From Flavobacterium sp. H122 (GTDB lineage: Bacteria > Bacteroidota > Bacteroidia > Flavobacteriales > Flavobacteriaceae), in assembly GCF_004959765.1 (NCBI RefSeq), contig NZ_SJZD01000005.1, forward strand, positions 1 through 64,000: 64,000 nt of DNA. Direction: 5' to 3'. This document shows positions 47,549-54,845 of this stretch, in pieces. The translations under genes were made by a program, and so were the position numbers. Below the pieces are notes generated by a model, which made no database searches, was not told where the DNA came from, and was given only the letters and a program-made list of their open reading frames with translations. Numbering within the stretch: the first letter of the stretch is position 1; each line of letters opens with the position of its first letter.

Positions 47549-48067
47549 ATGTCATATCTAAACATTATTATTCCTTTAAGTGATTTTATCTCATATAGTG
47601 AAGAAATTTTAGAGCAAAATGAAGCCTATCTTTATATAGAAAAAAAAGATACTAACAAAATGATTATCAAACAATTATTTTCAAAAAACGATATACAATC
47701 AATAATTAAATGCTATCACGATAAAAATCTTAATTTTTTTATATCAACAGTAAAAACAAAGAATCTAAATCAAGATTTTTATGATGATGATATATGTCAA
47801 TTTGTAATTGAAGGTCAAGGAGGTAGAACAATTGAAAATACAGTTGAACGGATTTCTTTACGCTTAATATCTAAAACTCCAGATAAATCAATAAAAAAAG
47901 TATTTGATTCCATAAAAAATAAATTAAAAAAAGATGATGCATTTGGAATGGGAGTTAAAGGAAATTCTTCAATTCATAAAAATTATTTTTATCAAAAAAA
48001 ATTGGTAGGGAATAAAATTCTATCAACTGATATTTATAATGAAAAGGCTTCTTTGATTGAAATTTAA
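47549..48067 (+). CDS. Putative immunity protein for the Rhs nuclease tip
   Basis: 172 residues, not recognised. No signal peptide, so it acts in the cytosol, where a nuclease tip would work. Acidic and Lys-rich, with FYDDDICQFVIEGQGGRTIENT and a helical ISLRLISKTPDKSIKKVFDSI stretch. It begins 32 bases after the Rhs stop codon and ends at a strong palindromic terminator, so it belongs to the same unit. The immunity role is inferred from position. Confidence 0.65.
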   Translation: MSYLNIIIPLSDFISYSEEILEQNEAYLYIEKKDTNKMIIKQLFSKNDIQSIIKCYHDKNLNFFISTVKTKNLNQDFYDDDICQFVIEGQGGRTIENTVERISLRLISKTPDKSIKKVFDSIKNKLKKDDAFGMGVKGNSSIHKNYFYQKKLVGNKILSTDIYNEKASLIEI

Positions 48068-48104
48068 TTAATTCAGCTCCGCAAAAATCATCTGATTTTG
48101 AGGT

Positions 48105-48152
48105 AATATCAAACAAAAAGCCATCATTAATGACGGCTTTTTGTTTGATATT
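48105..48152 (+). terminator. 48-base near-perfect palindrome/terminator
   Basis: Arms 48105-48128 and 48129-48152 pair over 24 positions with a single A-C mismatch, with A5/T5 tracts at mid-stem. It separates the main Rhs-immunity unit from the first orphan Rhs fragment, whose homology starts 15 bases later. Confidence 0.85.
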
Positions 48153-48166
48153 CTATAAGTAATTGT

Positions 48167-49075
48167 TGGGATGGAAACGTTCTTTTATTTGAGTGGTATT
48201 ACTCCAAAAATCAAGAGCCTCGTACTTATCTTAACGAATTAGGAGAATTAATACAGGACACTAAAGAACCTATAAATGATTTATTTACTTGGGTTTACGA
48301 AGAAAGAACTTTCGTACCAAGTGCCAAAATACAAGGAGAAGAAAGATTTAGCATAATTTCAGATTACATCGGCAGACCCGTACAATGTTATAATGAAACA
48401 GGCGCTCTCGTCTGGGAAACAGATTACGATATTTACGGAAGGTTACGTAATTTGCAGGGGGATAAATCGTTCATTCCTTTCAGACAATTAGGACAGTATG
48501 AAGATGAGGAATTAGACGGTCTTTATTATAACAGGTTTAGATATTATGATGCTTCTACAGGATTGTATATAAGTCTAGACCCATTAAAATATTGGGGAGG
48601 ATTAAACCTTTATTCCTTTGTCAAAGACAGTAATCAAAGTATAGATATTTTTGGCTGGGAAGATATATGGTTTAGAGCGTTAAACCAAAATGATATGACT
48701 AGTTTAAATTCTGGTGGTAATATTATTCCTAAAGATCCGTCAGCTACTAGAACTGCTTACGAACACGTTTTGAATGGATCAACTGATGGTTACGCAGACC
48801 AATATATTTCATTAACAAAAGAAAGAAAATTTGCTGAAAAGTGGGCACGAAAATCAGGTACAGAGGTAGTTGAAATTGATTTAGATAAAGTTTCTAACAA
48901 CAAATTAAATTTAAACACGCCTGAAGGAAGAAAAATTCATTTAGGAGATGTAATTAATAATCCTACTGATGAGCTAAGAAAAGTTAATAAATATGCAAAA
49001 GGGGCTAATGAGCTTTTATTTGAAGGAGAAATAGATAAAAATGCAATTGTAAATAAATATAAACCATGTCCGTAA
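48167..49075 (+). CDS. Orphan Rhs C-terminal fragment with ADP-ribosyltransferase-like tip (cassette 1)
   Basis: An open frame whose first ~500 bases match the 3' part of the main Rhs core from WDGNVLL to the cleavage region (here DPLKY...DIFGW), with no in-frame ATG near the beginning. A TTG at 48452 is the only proposed start and lies in mid-core, so it is probably untranslated unless recombined. The tip (from about EDIWFRALNQ) has an ART-like R-S-E pattern: Arg in WFRAL, Ser/Thr in YISLTKERKFAEKWA and ExE in ELLFEGEI. Its end overlaps the NADAR immunity gene by ten bases. Enzyme class is inferred from these motifs. Confidence 0.72.
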   Translation, partial: WDGNVLLFEWYYSKNQEPRTYLNELGELIQDTKEPINDLFTWVYEERTFVPSAKIQGEERFSIISDYIGRPVQCYNETGALVWETDYDIYGRLRNLQGDKSFIPFRQLGQYEDEELDGLYYNRFRYYDASTGLYISLDPLKYWGGLNLYSFVKDSNQSIDIFGWEDIWFRALNQNDMTSLNSGGNIIPKDPSATRTAYEHVLNGSTDGYADQYISLTKERKFAEKWARKSGTEVVEIDLDKVSNNKLNLNTPEGRKIHLGDVINNPTDELRKVNKYAKGANELLFEGEIDKNAIVNKYKPCP

Positions 49076-49875
49076 GTAATTATTTAAACGATTTTATAGA
49101 ATATAATGAAAGTGATGAAGAGTTAGAATTCTTCATTAGAATGAATGCAGAGTGGAATGAAGACAGCTTTAAAAAATTGTATAATATTTTAATGCTATTC
49201 TTTGAAAATTGTAAAGATGAAAACGAAATCCCAAAGGAGATAGACTATTTATTTAACAGTTCAATAAGTAGAATTATTGATATTATTTCCAGTCCTCCAT
49301 TCACCAATAATAATTTTATTGGATTAAGTAGTTTAGAATACAAAGATTTTATTCAAAGTAGAATTTCAGTTTTAAACGAGTTAAAAAAAATATACGAAAA
49401 TCGTCTTTTCTTGAAATATTGCTTTTTTTATGGTTATGATAATCCACTTTCGCAATGGTATAGTTCAGAATTTTCAATCAATGATATGAACTTCACTTCT
49501 GCAGAACAGTGGATGATGTATTCCAAGGCTAAATTATTTAATGATAATGAAACAATGTTAGCTATTATTCAGGAACATAAACCAAACGTATTGATAAAAC
49601 TGGGACGTCGGGTAAAAGGTTTCAAAGAAGATATTTGGTTGTCAAAAAGAAGAGAAATCTTATATGAAGGTAATTATGCTAAATTCTCTCAAGATGACAA
49701 TCTAAAATCATTCTTAAAGAATACAAATAAAATGATTTTGGCAGAAGCCAGTTCGGTAGATCTGATATGGGGAATTGGTTTCTCAGTAAATGATCTTAAC
49801 AGATTTGATCAAAACAAATGGAGAGGTTTAAACTTGCTGGGTGAAATTTTAATGGATATTAGAGCGAAAATTTAA
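49066..49875 (+). CDS. Immunity protein with C-terminal NADAR domain
   Basis: 269 residues. Residues 1-120 are an acidic helical region that I do not recognise. Residues about 121-269 match NADAR (YbiA/DUF1768-like): FYGYDNPLSQWY, FTSAEQWMMYSKAKLF, EASSVDLIWGIGF and KWRGLNLLGEILMDIR. NADAR proteins are linked to ADP-ribose chemistry, and some are reported to remove ADP-ribose from DNA bases. Paired with an ART-like toxin whose last ten bases it overlaps, it probably protects by reversing the modification. This is a prediction. The gene is intact. Confidence 0.85.
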   Translation: MSVSNYLNDFIEYNESDEELEFFIRMNAEWNEDSFKKLYNILMLFFENCKDENEIPKEIDYLFNSSISRIIDIISSPPFTNNNFIGLSSLEYKDFIQSRISVLNELKKIYENRLFLKYCFFYGYDNPLSQWYSSEFSINDMNFTSAEQWMMYSKAKLFNDNETMLAIIQEHKPNVLIKLGRRVKGFKEDIWLSKRREILYEGNYAKFSQDDNLKSFLKNTNKMILAEASSVDLIWGIGFSVNDLNRFDQNKWRGLNLLGEILMDIRAKI

Positions 49876-50027
49876 TTGATGTTGAAATCAAAGGAATTAA
49901 AATTTCAAAGGATAATACTGATGATACATATCTTAAAGAAATAAATGCCCAATTCAGACTTGCAGATGATTTAGCAAAAAATAAAGTCAGTTTTGGATAT
50001 GGAGAAAGAAATCTTTACAGAAACTAA
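49876..50027 (+). pseudogene. Fragment of an unidentified protein, no start codon
   Basis: Directly after the NADAR gene a frame without an ATG reads to a stop at 50025-50027, with NAQFRLADDLAKNKVSFGYG near its end. It looks like the 3' end of a toxin or immunity gene whose beginning was lost when the NADAR cassette arrived. A terminator follows five bases later. Confidence 0.45.
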
Positions 50028-50031
50028 ACTG

Positions 50032-50060
50032 AAAAAAGATTGCAAATAGCAATCTTTTTT
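50032..50060 (+). terminator. Rho-independent terminator before orphan cassette 2
   Basis: A perfect 12-bp stem (AAAAAAGATTGC, 50032-50043, with 50049-50060), five-base loop and T6 tract. It stands just upstream of the second orphan Rhs fragment. Confidence 0.88.
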
Positions 50061-50122
50061 ATTTAAAATATGATCGGTTCGCTAATACCCCTTCACAAAT
50101 CTCCTGACTCTGGGGTATAATA

Positions 50123-51097
50123 CCAGACGGAAGTTTTGTTTCTTTTGAATATGATGCCTTAGGAAGAAGAATCACTAAAACCAACGGCGAAAACAGTAAA
50201 CGGTTTCTTTGGGACGGAAACGTTCTTTTGAATGAGTGGGATTTAGACAAAAAAGACAAGCCCAGTCCTTACTTAAATGATTTCGGGGAACTGATAAATG
50301 ATGAAACTGAACCCATCAATAATCTGGTTACTTGGGTGTATGAAGAAAGAACTTTTGTTCCAAGTGCCAAAATACAGGGAGAAGAACGATTCAGCATCAT
50401 TTCAGATTACATCGGCAGACCCGTACAATGTTATAATGAAAAAGGAGCTCTCGTTTGGGAAACGGATTACGATATTTAGGGAAGATTACGTAATTTGCAG
50501 GGGGATAAATCGTTTGTTCCTTTTAGACAATTAGGACAGTATGAAGACGAGGAATTAGACGGTCTTTACTATAACAGGTTTAGGTATTATGATGTTAATA
50601 CAGGATTGTATATAAGTCAAGACCCGATACGATTAAGTGGTAACAATCCAACTTTTTATGCTTATGTGAATGATTCAAATAGTAGAATTGATCCTTTTGG
50701 TCTTTCTGAAATGATTGACCCTAATCTACTAAATTTCTCACAAGGATATGTTAATGGTCAGACTGAAGCTTATGAAAAAGCTATGAATGATAGTACTTGG
50801 GATTGGAATAGATTTCCCGACACACATCAAACGCCGAGTGCTATAAGAGTAGTAGAAGTTGATGGACAGCTCGTTTCATTGGATAATAGACGACTATTAG
50901 CCGCTCAAAATGCAGGCTTGCCAGAAGTACCAATTGTTAGGATAAAACCTGAAGATCCAATGCCTAGAGGAGGAACATATGGGAAAAATTTAAGCAAAAA
51001 ACTGAATTCAAGGCCAAAGAACAGACCTGATTTACCAAAAATTGAATTACCAAAAACAGGATCAAAAACTAAACCAATAGTAATACCTTGTGATTAA
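50123..51097 (+). pseudogene. Orphan Rhs fragment with ParB-like tip, interrupted by a stop (cassette 2)
   Basis: Homology to the main Rhs core begins at PDGSFVSFEYDALGRR and continues in one frame to the tip, except for a TAG at 50477-50479 where the other copies have TAC (Tyr of DIYG). No start codon precedes it. The cleavage motif is DPIRL, 18 residues, DPFGL. The tip holds VVEVDGQLVSLDNRRLLAAQ followed by NAGLPEVPIV, the pattern of ParB-like nuclease domains, then a Gly/Lys/Pro-rich end (GGTYGKNLSKKLNSRPK). A TTG at 50495 after the stop could restart, but the core would be truncated. Confidence 0.75.
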
Positions 51098-51108
51098 AAA
51101 AAATAATT

Positions 51109-51573
51109 ATGACGAACAAAATCAATGAGCATTGGCTAAATGAAGAATTAATAGGCATAGACTGTGTTCAAAAAAACAATGGGGAAATCATTATTTTAAA
51201 TTGTTACTCATTTACAAACAACAATGTAAAGCAGAGTTTCGCAACACCTATTTGTGATACAACAATAGATAGTTTAGAAAAGTATAATTCTGATATTTGG
51301 ACAAGCTTTGAAGTTTTGTCAAACAGAGTTGAAATTAATAATGAATTTATTGTTTTAGGTGGAGAAGGTGCTATGGGGAATGAAGGATTTGTAGCTTGTA
51401 CAGATATAAATGATAATTTTATTTGGGGAGCATTCTTTACTAATTCTAATCCATTTTACAAAATTGAAGTTGAAAACAACACTGTATTTGCCTTTTCTTC
51501 AAATAATTTATTGTTTAAAATCGATTTATTTAATCCTGAAAAAATAAGTATCGAAAACAAAGAATGGAGTTAA
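51109..51573 (+). CDS. Putative immunity protein for the ParB-like tip
   Basis: 154 residues, unrecognised, no signal peptide. It is beta-rich, with VQKNNGEIIILNCYSF, NNEFIVLGGEGAMGNEGF and NNLLFKIDLFNPEK segments, compatible with a small beta-propeller or beta-sandwich. It begins 11 bases after the orphan toxin stop codon and appears intact, although its partner carries a nonsense codon. The immunity role follows from position only. Confidence 0.6.
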   Translation: MTNKINEHWLNEELIGIDCVQKNNGEIIILNCYSFTNNNVKQSFATPICDTTIDSLEKYNSDIWTSFEVLSNRVEINNEFIVLGGEGAMGNEGFVACTDINDNFIWGAFFTNSNPFYKIEVENNTVFAFSSNNLLFKIDLFNPEKISIENKEWS

Positions 51574-51632
51574 AATCATGTTGTCACTGTATCACAAAAA
51601 TATTTTCATATAGTAACTAAAGGTCGAATCCA

Positions 51633-52018
51633 ATGGAAAATTACAATAATGTAACACATCAGGATTACATTAACTTGATTACAGAAAAAAATCTTTAGTT
51701 GGAGAAGATAATCTCTTATTTTGGGATTTTTGATGCCTAAATTATGTTTTTGAGAAAATAGATTCAAAAAAATAGGATTTTTATTCTGAACTTGAAAATA
51801 GTTTAATCTTCTTTGGAAATACAGAAATACTTCTATTAGTTTAGAAAATCTTTTAAATAATGAAAACATCCAAGCAGTCATTAATTTTGATAATGAGCTT
51901 TATGAAGGACTTGATGAATTTGATATAAGTGATAAGGATGTTCAAGAGTTCATAATTAGGTGTAGAAAGTATAGTTTCAAATTTAGAAGAAGGAGGAGAA
52001 GTTATTATTATGGAATAA
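51633..52018 (+). pseudogene. Decayed immunity-like gene with several frameshifts
   Basis: Starting at MENYNNVTHQDYINLITEKN, the coding sense jumps between frames: LVGEDNLLFWDF, then YVFEKIDSKK and DFYSELENSLIFFGN separated by a stop, then SISLENLLNNENIQAVINFD, and finally GVESIVSNLEEGGEVIIME before a stop at 52016-52018. The joined pieces give a plausible acidic protein of about 125 residues. I do not recognise the family. Its toxin partner is missing, so it is the oldest-looking remnant of the array. Confidence 0.6.
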
Positions 52019-52352
52019 CAGAAAGGACTGCATTAGTGAGAGGACAAGATCATATAAATGGAACTAAAACTACTGACCTAAAGTATTTTCAAAAATGAAA
52101 GTTTTAACTGAAGGATTAAGTCACGATCAAGCTAGAACAATGGAAGCTACTTTAATTAGAAGGAGATTAGCTGAAAGAAGTACAGATTGGAATGCAACTG
52201 ATTCTATAGAAGACCGATTGAAAAAATCAGGCTTATTAAATAAAAATCGTGGTAGAGATATAGATGTACCAGGTAGAAAATTTACAGGAGATATACCTAA
52301 ACTAGATATACCTAAAAATGTAGAAGGTTTAAAATTCAAATGTACAGGATAA
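52003..52352 (+). pseudogene. Toxin remnant with GIY-YIG-like nuclease sequence, frameshifted (cassette 3)
   Basis: The frame from YYYGITERTALVRGQDHING runs to a TGA just after an A5 run (52091-52095). Adding one A joins it to MKVLTEGLSHDQARTMEATL and onward to a stop at 52350-52352. YYGIT with a following Arg and His resembles the GIY-YIG motif, and LTEGLSHDQARTMEATLIRR resembles the helix carrying the catalytic Glu. No Rhs core remains in front: the fragment is joined directly to the decayed immunity gene with 16 bases of overlap. Confidence 0.6.
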
Positions 52353-52367
52353 AAGAATTTATTAAAT

Positions 52368-52718
52368 ATGAAATATTACAATAGCTTGCCAGAAGGCAAT
52401 GAAATGGCGTCAATGGAACCAGTTAGATATTTTAATTTGGGAATTCAACAAATAAATGAAATAGTTGAATGGTTGAAAACAACTAATGAACCTGTTCAAC
52501 CTATACTAGTTCATTTAGAAGTATTGCTGGTTTTATCAAAAAGATATCCGCAAAGTGCAGAAGACACATTATATAGAATTAATTTGAAAGAGATAAAAGT
52601 AGTATTTCTCGAATGGTTCGAAAGATGTGGTTCAAAAATTCCGGCTAAGTATAGGCAAGAAGTAAAAGAAAACGGAGAAAACATAATTAAAGAGTTAGAA
52701 CAATATTGGGTGCCTTAA
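52368..52718 (+). CDS. Putative immunity protein, tandem paralogue A
   Basis: 116 residues, helical, no signal peptide, family not recognised. It starts 15 bases after the GIY-YIG-like remnant. Shared features with the next gene include YNSLPEGNEMASMEPVRYFNL against STAPEGNQMADLVPARYFNL, and EWFERCGSKIPA against SWFERCGKKIPA, so the two arose by duplication or by independent capture of related genes. It seems intact and is the likely cognate immunity gene of the broken GIY-YIG-like toxin. Confidence 0.6.
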   Translation: MKYYNSLPEGNEMASMEPVRYFNLGIQQINEIVEWLKTTNEPVQPILVHLEVLLVLSKRYPQSAEDTLYRINLKEIKVVFLEWFERCGSKIPAKYRQEVKENGENIIKELEQYWVP

Positions 52719-52728
52719 AAATAAATAA

Positions 52729-53068
52729 ATGAAAATTTACAGTACAGCACCAGAAGGAAACCAAATGGCTGATTTAGTGCCGGCACGTTATTTTAATTTG
52801 GAAATTAAGCAAATTCAAGAAGCTGAGGAATGGCTTAGAACTGCAGAAGAAGCCTATCAGCCTTTATTGGTCCATGTTGACATTTTTGTGTATTTAAGAA
52901 AAAAATACCATGAAATGGCAGGCAGAAGAGTTGCAAAATTAAACAGAGGCCAAATAAAAGATACTTTCAATTCCTGGTTTGAAAGATGCGGAAAAAAAAT
53001 ACCAGCATTTCAGGGACGGTATAAAAGAGTCCGCTAATGCATTATTTGCTGAACTAGACAAAATCTAA
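52729..53068 (+). pseudogene. Tandem paralogue B of the immunity gene, frameshifted near its end
   Basis: The frame ends at 53037 after IPAFQGRYKRVR, but in another frame GIKESANALFAELDKI continues to a stop at 53066-53068, matching the tail of paralogue A (ENGENIIKELEQ). Removing one base around 53010-53018 gives a 112-residue protein similar in length to A. The first 100 residues are intact, so a truncated product might still fold. It has no toxin of its own nearby. Confidence 0.6.
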
Positions 53069-53088
53069 CTCTCATTTCTACTATCAAA

Positions 53089-53438
53089 ATGGACACTACT
53101 AATTTAGCAGAATCAATCCATCCTTTTTTTGGACAGAGCATGAAAACAGTATGTCGGCATGCTTATATGTCGGGGAATACAAAACGGAAATTTTCCAAAC
53201 AAGAGAAGAAGAAGGTTTTGAAGGAAATGGTTATGACTGGGCTTCTCTGGCAAAAGTTTTCTTGGAAGAGCAAAAACCTGAGTTTATTGATGTGGTCAAA
53301 TTTGACCCCGAAGACAGTATGTTTTGTACTTATTCTCATGATACCGAAGCATTAAAAACATTTATTGTTTCATTTAAAGAAGCCTGTGAGAATGAAAATT
53401 TAATACAGGATTTGTTCTCAAGAGCAATATTAGATTAG
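53089..53438 (+). pseudogene. Imm51-like immunity gene split by a frameshift in a T7 run
   Basis: The start frame reads MDTTNLAESIHPFF. After a T7 run (53124-53130) the sense continues in the next frame with WTEHENSMSACLYVGEYKTE and then the stretch EEGFEGNGYDWASLAKVFLE and a FKEACENENLIQDLFSRA end, which resembles Imm51 proteins. One extra T restores a 116-residue protein. The break could be a phase-variable state, a mutation or an error. No cognate toxin is next to it, so it is an orphan immunity gene. Confidence 0.65.
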
Positions 53439-53459
53439 TAACTAAGATAAATAATTATT

Positions 53460-53495
53460 AAAGCTGTCTGGGAATAATTTTCGGGCAGCTTTTTT
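53460..53495 (+). terminator. Terminator before orphan cassette 4
   Basis: AAAGCTG pairs with CAGCTTT, extended by G-U and G-C pairs to about 12 bp (53460-53471 with about 53481-53492), followed by T residues. It lies between the Imm51-like gene and the last orphan Rhs fragment. Confidence 0.7.
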
Positions 53496-53571
53496 AGTAA
53501 GATTTATTAGTAAAAACAAATCGTTCTAATCAGGATACAAATGTTTTCTATTTATTTATAGGAATTCTATT

Positions 53572-54127
53572 GCTCGAATTCAGGGCGAAAGACAGTTTCT
53601 CCCTTTCAGACAATTAGGACAGTATGAAGATGAGGAAACTGAGCTTTATTATAGATTTAGATATTACTCAGCTGAGACAGGATGCTATCTAAGCCAGAAT
53701 CCGATTGGGTTAAAATCAGGTGAGCCTAACTTTTATTCCTATATATTTGATAGTAATAGTTGGATTGATATATTTGGATTAGTTGGTGAAGATATAGATT
53801 TGGGTAAATACCTTAAGTATCTAACAGGAACAGGACCACCAGTAGGAATGGAAAGACCAGATGCACATCATATAGTTTTTAAGAATGGGCGTGCTAATCA
53901 ACAAGCTATTCTTGCTGAAAGTAAAGGTATTTAGAAAAATATGGAATAGATTGGTTAAAAGGAAAAGAAAATTTAGTTTGGGCACCTTATAAACATCATA
54001 GTAAAGAAGCAGCACAAAAAGTTCTTGATGCTCTAAAAGAAGCAGATAAAAAGGAACAAAAGAAGCTATTATTGAAGCTTTAAAAACAATGGGAGAAAAA
54101 TTTGCTAACGGTACAATTTGCAGTTAA
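53572..54127 (+). pseudogene. Orphan Rhs fragment with AHH-type nuclease tip, two frameshifts (cassette 4)
   Basis: The shortest orphan: Rhs homology begins at IQGERQFLPFRQLGQYED. The cleavage motif has Asn for the first Asp (NPIGL, 18 residues, DIFGL). The tip has RPDAHHIVFKNGRANQQAI, an AHH/HNH-type nuclease motif. The frame stops at 53932-53934. The sense continues as LEKYGIDWLKGKENLVWAPY with KHH, then shifts again after KEADKK to TKEAIIEALKTMGEKFANGT and a stop at 54125-54127. Each shift is repaired by one added base. No start codon is present. Confidence 0.72.
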
Positions 54128-54661
54128 ATGAAAAATTTAAATTTAAATCAATTTCAAGAAATCCTAAAAATAGGAACAATAAAAATTTTAAAAAATATTT
54201 TTGAAACTGTAGGAAAAAATAATATTAATGGATTTTGCTTATACTCAGATTCTGACGCATCAAGTATATCAGCCGCATATAATACAAAAGAGCATCTAGT
54301 AAAAAAATGTACTGCTGATCCTGATGAAGATTTTGAATATTTCAAATGGTATCCAGCAGAATGGAAAGAAGAAGGCCTTCCAAGTGTTGAATTAGATACT
54401 TTAAGTAAAATGCTTTTCGAGATTTCTACTTCGGATAATCTTTCTTTTGTAGAATATAGAAAAGAGATATTTTCTGCTATTTTAAATACATTATTACAAC
54501 TTAAAGAAGAAAATCTATTTTTAGATTTAAGAGATGATTTTATCTTAGTTTTTTATGCATCCGATTATTTTGTTGCTTCTGAAGAAATAGAATGGATTAA
54601 AAAATTAAATTCAACTGATAAATCAAATGAATTTGAAAACTGGAGGAACAAATCTTTATAA
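54128..54661 (+). CDS. DUF4303-like immunity protein
   Basis: 177 residues with the DUF4303-type layout: an N-terminal helix FQEILKIGTIKILKNIF, a strand NGFCLYSDSDASSISAAYNT and the PAEWKEEGLPSVELDTLSKM segment, common in polymorphic toxin loci. Its ATG follows the stop of the AHH toxin remnant without a gap. The gene itself is intact, so protection outlived the toxin. Confidence 0.7.
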   Translation: MKNLNLNQFQEILKIGTIKILKNIFETVGKNNINGFCLYSDSDASSISAAYNTKEHLVKKCTADPDEDFEYFKWYPAEWKEEGLPSVELDTLSKMLFEISTSDNLSFVEYRKEIFSAILNTLLQLKEENLFLDLRDDFILVFYASDYFVASEEIEWIKKLNSTDKSNEFENWRNKSL

Positions 54662-54804
54662 TCCCTAAATGGGAAATGTTTTGTATTTGCTCAAAGAAAA
54701 AAATATTCTTGATTGAAAAAGGATGTAAAAAAGAAGTTCTAATTTTTTTGATTTAAAACCAATGATAATTTCATTGTTTTTTATTCAATAATAAATTAAA
54801 AGAA

Positions 54805-54826
54805 AAGCCCTGAAAATTCAGGGCTT
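54805..54826 (-). terminator. Rho-independent terminator of the M4 protease gene
   Basis: AAGCCCTGAA pairs with TTCAGGGCTT (54805-54814 with 54817-54826), with T-rich sequence beyond it on the minus strand. Confidence 0.82.
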
Positions 54827-54845
54827 ACATTACATAATCATTTAA

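Noticed and set aside
48452..49075. TTG start at 48452 as the true beginning of cassette 1
   Set aside because: The Rhs similarity continues uninterrupted upstream to 48167, so the TTG is internal. The equivalent TTG at 50495 in cassette 2 is likewise internal.
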